A stretch of DNA of 64,000 nucleotides from Ensifer sp. MPMI2T (GTDB lineage: Bacteria > Pseudomonadota > Alphaproteobacteria > Rhizobiales > Rhizobiaceae). The translations under genes and the position numbers were made by a program. Below are positions 15,922-25,150 of this stretch, in pieces. Position 1 is the first letter of the stretch. The number at the start of each line of letters is the position of its first letter. Location of the stretch: contig NZ_SRXN01000020.1 in the NCBI RefSeq assembly GCF_004827385.1, positions 62,001 through 126,000 of the forward strand, in the 5' to 3' direction. The notes under the pieces are model-generated. The model was given only the letters and a program-made list of their open reading frames with translations. It searched no databases and was not told where the DNA came from.

Positions 15922-17243
15922 TGGCGCCCGCCGTTCTCAACGGAATTCGCCTGTGGCCGCGCACACTCAGAGCGCGGCTATTCGTTATCCTGTTTGCCGG
16001 CCTGGCGATCGCCCACGCCATGTCGTTTGCTGTGTTGTTTTCCGAACGCTACATCGCTGCCAGGTCGGTGATGTTCAACACGCTCGAAAATGACGTGGCG
16101 ACGTCGATCGCCATCCTTGACCGGCTCCCGGCGGCCGAGCGTGCCGCCTGGCTCGATCAACTTGCTCGCGGTTCCTACCGGTTCGTTCTGGGGCAAGGCA
16201 TCCCCGGCAATTCCGTGCTTGAGGCCGACGACGCCGAGGTCGCCTCCAGGATTCAGGCCGCGATAGGCGCGAAATACCCGATCGAGGTTGAAGCGATCCC
16301 CGGCGGAGCCCGCCATTTTCAGGCTCATCTTCGCTTAAGCGACGGCCAACCGCTGACGATAGATGTCACGCCAAGGGGCGTCATGCCCGTGGCTGACTGG
16401 CTGCCCTACGTGCTCACTGCGCAGCTTGCCCTGTTGGTGCTGTGCAGCTGGCTCGCCATGCGCCAGGCCGTCCGCCCCCTCGCCAATCTCGCGAGAGCCG
16501 TGGACACGCTCGACCCGAACAGCAACACGCCGCGGCTCAGCGAGACCGGCCCGAGGGAAGTGGCCTACGCCGCCACGGCCTTCAACTCGATGCGCGATCG
16601 CATCGCGCAGTATCTGGAGGAACGCGTGCAGATCCTCGCGGCGATCTCACATGATCTCCAGACTCCGATTACGCGCATGAGACTCCGCGCGGAAATGGCC
16701 GAAGAATCCGTCGACAGGGACAAGCTCATTCACGACCTCGACGAAGTTGAACGTCTCGTCAAGGAGGGGGTCGCCTATGCGCGCAGCGCCCACGGCAATG
16801 ACGAAAGGGCCTCGCGCATCGATCTCGCCTCTTTCGTCGAGAGTCTGGCCTACGACTATCAGGATACCGGCAAGGCCGTCACGGTCGGAGAATTGAGCGG
16901 CGGTACCATCGTGACCCGGCCGCACGCCTTGAAGCGAATCCTCACCAACCTGATCGACAATGCGCTGAAGTTCGGCGGCAGCGCGGAAATCGAGGTGCAG
17001 CGCCGCGCCGGCGACACCGTGATCATAAAGGTCCTCGATCGCGGCCCTGGCATTCCGGAAAGTCAGCTGAAAGCGGTGATGGAACCGTTCTATCGCCTGG
17101 AGCAGTCGCGTAACCGCGACACCGGCGGGACGGGTCTCGGCCTCGCCATTGCGCAGCAGCTCGCGACCGTCATCGGCGGTTCACTGACTTTGCGCAACCG
17201 CGAAGGTGGCGGCCTCGTGGCAGAAATAGCTCTCCGCCAATAG
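15918..17243 (+). CDS. EnvZ-like sensor histidine kinase
   Basis: 441 residues. Transmembrane helix 1 is at about 20-42, followed by a periplasmic domain of about 120 residues, helix 2 near 160-180 and a HAMP segment (RPLANLARAVDTL). His245 lies in ISHDLQTPITRMR. The N box is NLIDNALKFGG, G1 is DRGPGIPE and G2 is GTGLGLAIAQQL. Two starts lie side by side (ATG ATG at 15918), overlapping the regulator stop. It forms a standard pair with the preceding OmpR-type protein. The stimulus is unknown. Confidence 0.88.
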   Translation: MMAPAVLNGIRLWPRTLRARLFVILFAGLAIAHAMSFAVLFSERYIAARSVMFNTLENDVATSIAILDRLPAAERAAWLDQLARGSYRFVLGQGIPGNSVLEADDAEVASRIQAAIGAKYPIEVEAIPGGARHFQAHLRLSDGQPLTIDVTPRGVMPVADWLPYVLTAQLALLVLCSWLAMRQAVRPLANLARAVDTLDPNSNTPRLSETGPREVAYAATAFNSMRDRIAQYLEERVQILAAISHDLQTPITRMRLRAEMAEESVDRDKLIHDLDEVERLVKEGVAYARSAHGNDERASRIDLASFVESLAYDYQDTGKAVTVGELSGGTIVTRPHALKRILTNLIDNALKFGGSAEIEVQRRAGDTVIIKVLDRGPGIPESQLKAVMEPFYRLEQSRNRDTGGTGLGLAIAQQLATVIGGSLTLRNREGGGLVAEIALRQ

Positions 17244-17343
17244 AGCACCCCGACGAAAGGCGCGTAGCCTTCCGAATTTCGTAATTTCAAAGAGTTGTAT
17301 CTTCCACTTTACTTAAACTGTGAACCGGCGCTCTGCGCGGCAA

Positions 17344-17365
17344 CGGGGCGGCAACGGCCGCCCCG
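17344..17365. terminator. Strong hairpin between convergent genes
   Basis: A perfect 9-bp stem (CGGGGCGGC/GCCGCCCCG) with loop AACG lies between the sensor kinase and the VOC gene, which face each other. There is no T run on either strand, so it is a possible bidirectional terminator rather than a certain one. Confidence 0.4.
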
Positions 17366-17396
17366 CTCTCGCATCCATTCATACGTCGGTCGCCGC

Positions 17397-18032
17397 TCAT
17401 GACGGTTGCTGCTCGCTGGTCTGCTCGCGCACCATGTACTCGGCATACCAGGTGGGCCAATCCTCGTCCCGGCGGCCGAGTTGCTTTTCGTATTCGCCGT
17501 GGGCGGCCTCCGCACGTCGGAAGGCGCTCGCGAGGTCCGTCGCCGAGGCGAATGTCGTGGCGCCCGGATCGACGCGTCCGGGCAAGCGCTCGGTGACCTC
17601 CTGGAGCAGCCAGCCGTTACCGTCCGGATCGCTGAACGTGGCGTAGGAGCGGTAGCTGCCCCGCTCGGGATGCCGTCCGCTCACCGGCGGCTGTCCGGGG
17701 CCGGCGCGATGGAAGATTTCGCTCACCACTGCGCCGCGGTTGACGAGTTCTTCGCGCGCGGCCTCGATGTCCGACACCACCAGGTACATCCCGCTTGCCG
17801 ATCCGGGCGCGGCCGAGGTGATCCCCTTGCCGAAGTGGACCGAGCTCGGCGAGCCTGGCGGTGTGAACTGCACGACGCGGAACGCGTCGCCGACGGCGAA
17901 GTCGGCGTCGAGCCTCCACCCGAGGCTGCCGTAAAAGCTCTTGGCACGATCGACGTCAGAAACGGGGATGACGACGACCTCGAGCTTGAGGTCGACCGTC
18001 GGCGCTCTCTCGGTGCTGGTTTCAGTTGTCAT
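17397..18032 (-). CDS. VOC/glyoxalase-family protein
   Basis: 211 residues with one vicinal-oxygen-chelate module: the N-terminal half starts KLEVVVIPVSDVDRAKSFY and the second half ends YATFSDPDGNGWLLQEV, the usual glyoxalase-like fold with metal-ligand positions. The C-terminal 65 residues are a hydrophilic helical extension (HGEYEKQLGRRDEDWPTWY). The family includes dioxygenases, glyoxalases and antibiotic-binding proteins, so no reaction is assigned. It is monocistronic. Confidence 0.78.
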   Translation of the reverse strand: MTTETSTERAPTVDLKLEVVVIPVSDVDRAKSFYGSLGWRLDADFAVGDAFRVVQFTPPGSPSSVHFGKGITSAAPGSASGMYLVVSDIEAAREELVNRGAVVSEIFHRAGPGQPPVSGRHPERGSYRSYATFSDPDGNGWLLQEVTERLPGRVDPGATTFASATDLASAFRRAEAAHGEYEKQLGRRDEDWPTWYAEYMVREQTSEQQPS

Positions 18033-18148
18033 GGCCTTCTCCTTGTGTCTGAAGAGCGACGCACCCAGGCGCGCCCTTGTTTCTTTTCAATCGACTAACG
18101 CAATGAGTTGAACGAGGCTCTGAGCTCGAGGGCTACGACTAAAGCTGA

Positions 18149-19195
18149 TCAGAAACGATCGACGTCGGCAACGGCTTGCGCAAATGCCTGCGGCGCTTCC
18201 TGGGGTAGGTTGTGGCCGATGCCGCCCGTGATCAAGCGATGCTCATACTTGCCCGAGAACTTCTTCGCGTAGGCTGCGGGCTCCGGATGCGGGGCGCCGT
18301 TGGCGTCACCCTCGAGCGTGATCGTCGGCACGCCGATCACCGGAAATTTGGCGAGCTTCTCTTCCAGATCGTCATATTTCCGCTCGCCATCTGCCAGACT
18401 GATCCGCCAACGGTAATTGTGGATCGTGATATCGACATGGTCCGGGTTTTCAAACGCCGCTGCGCTGCGGTTGAAGGTGGCGTCGTCGAAATTCCATTTC
18501 GGCGATGCGAGCTGCCAGATGAGCCTCGCGAATTCGGCGCGATTTTGCTCGTAGCCGGCACGGCCGCGCTCGGTGGCGAAGTAGAACTGGTACCACCAGG
18601 CAAACTCCGCCTTTGGCGGCAAGGGCTTTTTGTTGGCTTCGCGACTGCCGATCAAATAGCCACTCACCGAAACCAGGGCCTTGCACCGCTCAGGCCAGAG
18701 AGCAGCGATGATGTTGGCGGTTCGTGCACCCCAATCGCAGCCGGCGATGACCGCCTTCTCGATTCCGAGCGCATTCATCAGATCGATGATGTCGGCGGCG
18801 ATCGCCGACTGTTGGCCGTTGCGCGGTGTCTCGGGCGACAGGAAGCGCGTCGTCCCGTAGCCGCGCAGATAGGGAACGATCACCCGGTAGCCGGCCGCCG
18901 CCAGCAAGGGTGCCACGTCGACGTAGGTGTGAATGTCATAGGGCCAGCCATGCAGAAGGACAACCACAGGCGCGTCGCTCGCGCCGAGCTCGGCATAGCC
19001 GACATTGAGCACGCCGGCGTCGATCTGCTTGAGCGAAGCGAAGGATTTGTTCGTCCCAGGCGCGGTCGCGCGAATGCGGACCGGGCTGGCTGATTGGGCG
19101 TGGGCGCCGCTCGTCATGCCAAGCTTAGCGGCTGCAACGGTCAATGCCGCCATTCCCATGAAATGCCGCCGCGGCTGGTTGATTTCCTCTGTCAT
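18149..19195 (-). CDS. Exported alpha/beta hydrolase (epoxide hydrolase-like)
   Basis: 348 residues from ATG 19195 (GGGAAG upstream). The frame extends further but with poor sequence. A signal with RRHFMGMAALTVAAAK fits Tat export. The core has oxyanion HGWPYD, a GCDWGAR elbow with Asp as nucleophile (epoxide hydrolase or dehalogenase type rather than Ser lipase), and a C-terminal GGIGHNLPQEAP with the catalytic His. It is related in style to the exported hydrolase at 13726. A periplasmic role on a small ester, halide or epoxide is likely. Substrate unknown. Confidence 0.82.
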   Translation of the reverse strand: MTEEINQPRRHFMGMAALTVAAAKLGMTSGAHAQSASPVRIRATAPGTNKSFASLKQIDAGVLNVGYAELGASDAPVVVLLHGWPYDIHTYVDVAPLLAAAGYRVIVPYLRGYGTTRFLSPETPRNGQQSAIAADIIDLMNALGIEKAVIAGCDWGARTANIIAALWPERCKALVSVSGYLIGSREANKKPLPPKAEFAWWYQFYFATERGRAGYEQNRAEFARLIWQLASPKWNFDDATFNRSAAAFENPDHVDITIHNYRWRISLADGERKYDDLEEKLAKFPVIGVPTITLEGDANGAPHPEPAAYAKKFSGKYEHRLITGGIGHNLPQEAPQAFAQAVADVDRF

Positions 19196-19387
19196 TGATT
19201 TCTTCCCGGCTGTTTGAAGACAGCAGCAAGTGCAGGCATCCACTTGTCTTCACTGTGTCCGCCGCCGGCGAAATTGAATGCTTATGTCGAAATCAGATAT
19301 GCAGACACATTGAGATACAATTTCATGCCGCTGTGTCGACACTCGCCGAGTTTGGCGTAGCGCCGATGAGCGGCCATTTCCGGCTGC

Positions 19388-20326
19388 CTATGCGCTCTCG
19401 CGCGCATTCCGCCGGATCGTTTGCGGCGGTTGGCCGAGCGTGCGAAGAAAGGCCCGGCGCATACGGTCGCGATCGGCAAAGCCGGTTTCCTCGGCGATCA
19501 CGTCCATCGAATGTCGGCCCTGCTCCATCATCAGCCGGGCCGCCTCCACCCGAAGGTTCTCCACGGCCTTGGCGGGCGACTGCCCGGTTTCAGCTCGAAA
19601 CGCCCGGCTGAACTGGCGCGCGCTCAACCCCGCCGCATCCGCCAGCTCTTCGACCGACAGAACTCCGCGCAGATGCGACTTGGCGTAGTCGATCGACCGC
19701 TGGATGCGGTCAGACTTCGGATCAAGCTCGAGCAATGCGGAGAACTGCGACTGGCCGCCGGCGCGCCGGTGGTAGACAACGAGCTTGCGGGCGGCCGCGC
19801 GTGCAATGTCCTGGCCGTGGTCCTTCTCGATCATCGCAAGCGCAAGATCGATGCTCGCCGTCATCCCGGCAGACGTCCAGACGCTTCCGTCGACTATGAA
19901 GATACGGTCTTCCTCAAGCTTGACCGTCGGGAACCGCTCCTGGAACTGGCGCGCGAAGGCCCAATGGGTGGTGGCCCGGCGCCCGTCCAGTAGACCGGCT
20001 TCCGCCAGGATGAAGGCGCCCGTGCATGGGGCAGCTACGCGCCGTGCCGTTCCGAGCGCGTGACGCGCGAACTCGATCAGTCCCGCGGTCATCGACTCGA
20101 TCGTCGAGCTGGCGCCGAAGATCACCGTGTCGTAGGCAGCGTCATCGAAGGCTTTCGTGAGGACACCGAAGCCGGCGGACGATTTGACCTCCCCGCCCCT
20201 TTCCGAAAGCAGCTCTATCTCGTAGGCCTGTTCTCCCAGCGTGATATTTGCCATCTCGAAGGCGGTCACCGCCGCGAAGCCCATGAGCTGGAACCTTGGA
20301 AAGACGACAAAGCCGATATGATGCAT
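19388..20326 (-). CDS. GlxA-type transcriptional regulator (DJ-1/PfpI + AraC HTH)
   Basis: 312 residues. The N-terminal half is a class I glutamine amidotransferase-like (DJ-1/PfpI) domain with the conserved Cys in APCTGAFILAEAGLLDGRRA. The C-terminal 100 residues are an AraC double HTH (LSVEELADAAGLSARQFSRA and GFADRDRMRRAFLR). The start is ATG 20326 with AGGGAA upstream. A 29-bp element before the gene also occurs, inverted, before the SDR gene, suggesting autoregulation and control of that gene. The ligand sensed by the DJ-1 domain is unknown. Confidence 0.87.
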   Translation of the reverse strand: MHHIGFVVFPRFQLMGFAAVTAFEMANITLGEQAYEIELLSERGGEVKSSAGFGVLTKAFDDAAYDTVIFGASSTIESMTAGLIEFARHALGTARRVAAPCTGAFILAEAGLLDGRRATTHWAFARQFQERFPTVKLEEDRIFIVDGSVWTSAGMTASIDLALAMIEKDHGQDIARAAARKLVVYHRRAGGQSQFSALLELDPKSDRIQRSIDYAKSHLRGVLSVEELADAAGLSARQFSRAFRAETGQSPAKAVENLRVEAARLMMEQGRHSMDVIAEETGFADRDRMRRAFLRTLGQPPQTIRRNARESA

Positions 20327-20345
20327 GACGCAATTCCCTGGCTGG

Positions 20346-20374
20346 AATTGCTGTATATATGGCATTTGCGACAT
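20346..20374 (-). promoter_or_regulatory. Putative GlxA-type operator, copy 1
   Basis: Read on the minus strand it starts ATGTCGCAAATGCCATATAT, 20-48 bp upstream of the regulator start. It matches the element at 21387-21415 at about 22 of the first 27 positions. The match is in opposite orientation relative to the gene each precedes. Confidence 0.55.
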
Positions 20375-20530
20375 GACATAAACCCTGCGCTGCGAAATGC
20401 GGAGTGGCTTCACCGGTCCTCGACCAGCCCATCCGCGGCCGACAGGTCGGTTCCGGCCGGTCATCCATTCATCGATTGAAGCGGTACGCGCCCCGACCAG
20501 GAGCGCGTACCGTATCGCCGCATAAGGACG

Positions 20531-21334
20531 CTACCCGATCGCGACCCGATATCGGGCGGCGGGGACGCTGCGCGAAAGGTTCGGCATGAGTTTTTGCCGC
20601 GCCGCCTCGTAGGCTTCCCAATCGGCGGCGTCCGGCAGCGATGGGATGGTGACGCCTTCGCCGAAATCGAAGCCGGCGAGCGCCGCGTCCACCATGTGCT
20701 CGGCAGGCATGACGATATCGCTCGGCACATGCTCCAATGGCGTTCCGGCGATGCCCCAGAAATCGGTAGCCGTCGCGCCGGGGAGTACCGCCTGGATGCG
20801 GATGTTCTTCTCGGCAAGCTCCTTCTGAAGCGACAAGGTGAAAGCGAGCACGAAGGCCTTGCTGCCGCCGTAGACGCCGTTCAGCACTTCCGGTGCAATG
20901 CCGACGATCGAGGCGATGTTGATGATCGCGCCGGTCCCGCGGGCTACGAAGCCGGGGACCGCCGCATAGGTCAGCCGCGTCAGCGCGCTGACGTTCAGTG
21001 TGATCATCTCTTCCATCTTCTCGATATCGGAGTCGAGCAGCGGGGCGGTCGCGCCGACGCCGGCATTGTTGACCAGCACAGTGATGCTGGCGTCCGACTG
21101 AAGGATTTGCTCGACGCGGCGGAGATCGGCCTTGTTGCCGAGGTCCGCGGTGATCACCTCGACGGTGCGGCCGGTATCGTCGGTAAGACGCCTGGCCAAG
21201 TCATTCAGGCGGGCCTGGTTGCGAGCGACCAGGATCAGATCATATCCCCTGCGCGCCAAGCGATCGGCATAGATCGCGCCAATGCCAGAGGATGCGCCGG
21301 TAATCAGCGCGGTACCTTTCGAATGCTGGGTCAT
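20531..21334 (-). CDS. Classical short-chain dehydrogenase/reductase
   Basis: 267 residues with the full SDR set: cofactor motif TGASSGIGAIYADRLA, NNAG in LVNNAGVGA, catalytic Ser in INIASIVG, and YGGSK as the YxxxK active site. The Arg after the glycine motif (ARNQARL) suggests NADP(H). ATG 21334 (MTQHSK) has GGAG 8 nt upstream and is chosen over an ATG 12 bp earlier. It is cytoplasmic, substrate unknown. The element at 21387 suggests control by the GlxA-type regulator downstream. Confidence 0.88.
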   Translation of the reverse strand: MTQHSKGTALITGASSGIGAIYADRLARRGYDLILVARNQARLNDLARRLTDDTGRTVEVITADLGNKADLRRVEQILQSDASITVLVNNAGVGATAPLLDSDIEKMEEMITLNVSALTRLTYAAVPGFVARGTGAIINIASIVGIAPEVLNGVYGGSKAFVLAFTLSLQKELAEKNIRIQAVLPGATATDFWGIAGTPLEHVPSDIVMPAEHMVDAALAGFDFGEGVTIPSLPDAADWEAYEAARQKLMPNLSRSVPAARYRVAIG

Positions 21335-21386
21335 AACGGGCTCCATTCCGTTGGATTTGGAGCCCTGATACTAGTCCGAGACGATC

Positions 21387-21415
21387 ATGTCTCAAATGTC
21401 ATATATCCGGCATTT
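21387..21415 (+). promoter_or_regulatory. Putative GlxA-type operator, copy 2
   Basis: Begins ATGTCTCAAATGTCATATAT, 53 bp upstream of the SDR start. See the matching copy at 20346-20374. Conservation of a non-coding block between two promoters 1 kb apart points to a common regulator. Confidence 0.55.
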
Positions 21416-21468
21416 TAGGACATGGCATGATGGGCTGTCCCTGTCCGGGGTTCAACGCACACGGGGCA

Positions 21469-21606
21469 TCAGCGTCGGACGTCAACCGGAACTATCGCCC
21501 CGCCGAAGAGCGCGGCGATCGCGGACGGCTCCCGCGGATCGGAATCCCAGGCACAGGGGGCGGCCGCGAGCGCGACGATGGCAATGCCCATCACAAGAAT
21601 ACGCAT
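21469..21606 (-). CDS. Small exported peptide, 45 residues
   Basis: The start MRILVMGIAIVALAAAP forms a short signal-like hydrophobic segment, followed by Cys and a short acidic-to-neutral tail (AWDSDPREPSA). An excellent ribosome-binding site (AGAGGAGAG, 5 nt before ATG 21606) is the main evidence that it is translated. A lipoprotein is possible, but the residue before Cys is Pro, so the lipobox is poor. It lies about 130 bp downstream of the DipZ-like gene on the same strand and could be co-transcribed. Function unknown. Confidence 0.55.
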   Translation of the reverse strand: MRILVMGIAIVALAAAPCAWDSDPREPSAIAALFGGAIVPVDVRR

Positions 21607-21739
21607 GTAAACTCTCCTCTTTTGCTTCTGACCCCAGTTGTTGTGATGCGCGCGAGGCTCAGAAGAGCCCGATCGAGGGGGAGCCACTGAAACTTCTCCG
21701 CTCGACCGGCTACATCCCTCGCCGCCTGAGGTTGCCTGC

Positions 21740-23500
21740 TCATCCAAATGTGAAGACAAACGCTTCGACGCCCGGATCGAGGAAGCGGATCTCGAACGTC
21801 CGCTCCCGCACCTCCCCCGAGTGTCGCACGAGTTGATAAAGCCGCGTTTCCGAGACCGTGCCGTTGCCACCGCGATCGATGTCCGAACCGTGATCCGGAC
21901 CCGGTGAAACACCGTCGACCTTCACCTGAAAGCGCACCTTCCTGCCGCCGGCCCCTGGTCCGAGGACGAGGTGCAGGTCGCGGGCGCTAAACTTGTAGGT
22001 GATGCCTCCGCCGGCGCGATTGAGTGTCGCCTGCTCGGGGCCGACGGTCCAGTTGCCGGCGAGGCTCCACTGATTGAGGCGTGGCTTTCCAGCCGTATAA
22101 TCGCGTGGCTCATCGGCCGCGACGCCTTCCGGCGACACGAAGTTCGCGGCACGCATGTAGCCGATATAGTCCTCTCCGGACTGGAGGTTGGCGAAGTCAG
22201 GGGCGACTTCGGCGCCTTTCGCCTCCGGCTTCACGACACCGCTGCCGGGCCGGCGGCCACCCGCCGCTTCCGCCAGCAGTTCCTGAATGACGCGCTCCGA
22301 CTGCTCGTATTCACCCTCTCCGAAGTGGTGATATCTGATCCGCCCCTCGGCATCGATGAAATAATGCGCCGGCCAGTAGCTGTTCCCGAAGGCGCGCCAG
22401 ATCGAGAAGTCGTTGTCGATTGCAACGGGATAGCCGATCTTGAAATCCCGTACTGCCCGCTTGACGTTGTCGATACTCTTTTCGAAGGCGAATTCAGGTG
22501 CGTGCACGCCGATGACCACCAGGCCCTGGTCACGGTACTTCTCCGCCCAGGCGCGAACATAGGGGATCGTACGAATGCAATTGATGCAGGAGTAGGTCCA
22601 GAAATCGACCAGCACGACCTTGCCGCGCAGCTCTTCCACTGTGAGTGGCTTCGAATTCAGCCACTCTACGGCACCATCGAGCGGCGGGAGAATGCCCTCC
22701 ACCGGCAAGCTGCTTTGATAGGTCTGCTGCTGGCCATCCGCTGTCGATGCGGCACGATTGACGGTCGCTCCAGAGGTGTCGGGACGCAGACGGTTCAGGA
22801 GCGACTGCTCAATGTTCGTCGTGCCCGCGTAGGACAGTCCTGCCAGCAGTCCCGTATCGAGGCCGAGTGCAATTACCGCGACGCCGGCGAGTACGGCGAT
22901 GCCGAGGCCCTGCCGCAAACGCTCGCCGAGACCGAGCGATCGCTTCATTGCCGCGAACACCCTTCCGCCGACGAGTACAGCGAGGGCCAGCGAGGTGGCT
23001 GCGCCCGCCGCGTAGGCCGTCAGCAGAAGCGTCGTCTCGACGTTCGCGCCATGGAGCGCAGCACCGGTCAGGACCAGCCCGAGGATCGGGCCGGCGCAGG
23101 GCGCCCATAGAAGGCCGGTTGCGACTCCAAGGAGCAGAGATGCTCCGACACTCGCGTTCTGCCCGGCCGCCCGTTGCGAAAGGCGATTGCCGAGCGCGAC
23201 TGCCGGGCGGGTGACGATCGCCGTGAGCTGCGGTGAGAGCAGCATTACACCGAAAACCGCGAGCACCGCCATCGCTGCATATCGGCCGGCCTCGTTCGCC
23301 TGGACGGCCCAGTCCCCGCCGACCGCAGCGAGCGTTGCCACGCCCGCGAATGTTACGACCTTTCCGATGAGCATCGGAAGAACGCTCCTCGCGAATGGTT
23401 GTCCGGCTCTGGAAAACACGAAGGGCAAAACAGGGAGGATGCAGGGGCTGACTATGGTCAGCACACCTGCGAGATAAGCTATCGTGAAAAGGATCATCAT
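21740..23500 (-). CDS. DipZ-like fusion: CcdA membrane domain + thioredoxin + C-terminal beta domain
   Basis: 586 residues from ATG 23500 (AGAGGG upstream; a second ATG follows). Residues 1-240 are a CcdA-type domain with about six membrane segments and two Cys-containing motifs, SPCILPVLPF and APCAGPILGL, for electron transfer from cytoplasmic thioredoxin. A periplasmic thioredoxin-like domain follows, with CxxC in YSCINCIRTIP. The last 130 residues resemble the beta-rich extension of DipZ proteins. It should carry reducing power across the inner membrane to periplasmic substrates. It is single-gene except for a small exported peptide downstream. Confidence 0.87.
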   Translation of the reverse strand: MMILFTIAYLAGVLTIVSPCILPVLPFVFSRAGQPFARSVLPMLIGKVVTFAGVATLAAVGGDWAVQANEAGRYAAMAVLAVFGVMLLSPQLTAIVTRPAVALGNRLSQRAAGQNASVGASLLLGVATGLLWAPCAGPILGLVLTGAALHGANVETTLLLTAYAAGAATSLALAVLVGGRVFAAMKRSLGLGERLRQGLGIAVLAGVAVIALGLDTGLLAGLSYAGTTNIEQSLLNRLRPDTSGATVNRAASTADGQQQTYQSSLPVEGILPPLDGAVEWLNSKPLTVEELRGKVVLVDFWTYSCINCIRTIPYVRAWAEKYRDQGLVVIGVHAPEFAFEKSIDNVKRAVRDFKIGYPVAIDNDFSIWRAFGNSYWPAHYFIDAEGRIRYHHFGEGEYEQSERVIQELLAEAAGGRRPGSGVVKPEAKGAEVAPDFANLQSGEDYIGYMRAANFVSPEGVAADEPRDYTAGKPRLNQWSLAGNWTVGPEQATLNRAGGGITYKFSARDLHLVLGPGAGGRKVRFQVKVDGVSPGPDHGSDIDRGGNGTVSETRLYQLVRHSGEVRERTFEIRFLDPGVEAFVFTFG

Positions 23501-23690
23501 CGTCCCTCTGCAAAGGACCAACACGCCTTATCCGGTGTCGGTCGCGCTTGAAACGCGCAGCAAGGGACCAGAGCGAAGTATCCGGCTTGTGTCCTCTCCC
23601 AAGCGGATGTGTATCAAAATGCAGCAGGAGGTCCCACGGGACTGCAGAAGCTTGAGCAGTTTCTTAGCTGTTCGTGGAGCGCTCGAATGT

Positions 23691-24890
23691 TCAGGCCACT
23701 TTCGACAGCCGGTCCACGATCATGTCCGCGATCGGCATCGCCGAGGTTGCTGCTGGCGACGGCGCATTGCAGACATGCAGCATGCGCTGGGTGTCGAGGA
23801 AGATGAAATCCTGGGCCAAGGAGCCGTCACGCCCGACGGCTTGCGCCCTGATGCCGGCCTGCATCGGGTGTAGGTCCTCCAGGCGCAGGGAGGGGCAATA
23901 TTTCTGGCATGCGCGGAGGTAACGGGTCTTGAAGACGGAATCCATCATCTCCTGCACGCCGGATCTCCAATTCTTGGCGATGGTGCGCCAGAAGCCGGGA
24001 AAGCTTGCATAGGAAAGCACGTCCCGCGGCGAAACGGAGCCCTTGCGGTACCCCTCACGAGCAAAGCCCAGGACTGCATTTGGGCCCACGGTCAACCTCC
24101 CGTCGATCATCGGTGTGAGGTGAATACCCAGGAACGGAAGCCCAGGATCAGGCACGGGATAAATCATGGCGCGCACCAGCGCCTGTTTCTCGGGCGCCAC
24201 CTGATAGTATTCGCCCCTGAATGGCACGATCTTGTGCTCCGGGCGCAATCTGGCGAGGCGCGCCAGTCGGTCGGATTGCAGGCCGGCACAGGCAACAACG
24301 CGCCCCGCGGTGAGCGTGCGCCCTTTGAGGCCGATCTCTACCGCATTCGCGCACTCCTTGAGGCGCTCAACGGAACTGCCGAGCAGCAGTGTGCCGCCCC
24401 TAGCCACGAAATCATCGGCCAGCTTGCGCAGCACTAGGCCATAGTTGACGATCGCGGCTGCCGGAACAAAAAGAGCCTTCGTTCCGGCGATATGCGGCTC
24501 GCGCTCGGAAATTTCGGCCTTCGAAAGACTTTCGGCGACAATCCCGTTGATCTTGGCGCGCTCGGCGAGCGCGTCGAGCCGCTGCTCTTCGAGCGAAGAG
24601 GTCGCGACGATCAACTTGCCGCGCTCCTCGTAGGGGATGTTCTGCTCTTTGCAAAATGCCTTCGTCCGGCGTTCTCCTTCGGCACACAGGCGTGCCTTGA
24701 GACTGCCTGGGGCATAGTAGATGCCGGAGTGGATCACGCCGCTGTTGCGGCCGGTCTGATGCATGCCGAGCGAGGCTTCCTTTTCGACAAGCATAACGCC
24801 CGCGCCGGGATAGCGCAGCAGCAGCGCCCGCGCTGTTGCGACGCCAACGATTCCTCCCCCAATCACACAGTAGTCGTACTGAACCGACAT
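23691..24890 (-). CDS. lhgO: L-2-hydroxyglutarate oxidase/dehydrogenase
   Basis: 399 residues of the DAO/GlpD flavoprotein superfamily. The FAD-binding motif YCVIGGGIVGVATARALL is at the N terminus. The LhgO-type blocks HQTGRNSGVIHSGIYY and GHRV-like FRGEYY follow, and the C-terminal GIRAQ is typical. The enzyme oxidises L-2-hydroxyglutarate to 2-oxoglutarate, passing electrons to the quinone pool at the membrane. It is monocistronic. Unrelated DAO oxidases are possible, but the GRNSGVIHSG block is strongly LhgO-like. Confidence 0.88.
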   Translation of the reverse strand: MSVQYDYCVIGGGIVGVATARALLLRYPGAGVMLVEKEASLGMHQTGRNSGVIHSGIYYAPGSLKARLCAEGERRTKAFCKEQNIPYEERGKLIVATSSLEEQRLDALAERAKINGIVAESLSKAEISEREPHIAGTKALFVPAAAIVNYGLVLRKLADDFVARGGTLLLGSSVERLKECANAVEIGLKGRTLTAGRVVACAGLQSDRLARLARLRPEHKIVPFRGEYYQVAPEKQALVRAMIYPVPDPGLPFLGIHLTPMIDGRLTVGPNAVLGFAREGYRKGSVSPRDVLSYASFPGFWRTIAKNWRSGVQEMMDSVFKTRYLRACQKYCPSLRLEDLHPMQAGIRAQAVGRDGSLAQDFIFLDTQRMLHVCNAPSPAATSAMPIADMIVDRLSKVA

Positions 24891-25028
24891 CGATTTCGTT
24901 GCCCCTATTCCACATCAAGGGGCTGCCGCCCGCTTCAGTCGTGATCACATCCGACTAAATATGGCTACCTGGGAAATGGACGCAACTGCATGCTGAATCG
25001 GGGATAATCATATCGGCTGCATCTGCCT

Positions 25029-25073
25029 GGACGGAAAGCCGTTCCACACTTTTTCCTGGATTGCTCCAAGCGC
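25029..25073 (+). repeat. Short intergenic element related to family B
   Basis: ACGGAAAGCCGTTCCACACT is followed by TTTTCCTGGATTGCTCC. The core GGAAA-CCG-CACACTTTTCCT matches the second half of the family B copy at 61437-61549, but the flanks differ. It lies between lhgO and the HAD gene. Confidence 0.45.
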
Positions 25074-25150
25074 AGCGGATTAATGACACAAGACGCGGCC
25101 CGGCCGCGCATCCAAGACGTTGTGGACGCTGTGAAGAACGATGTAACGCT

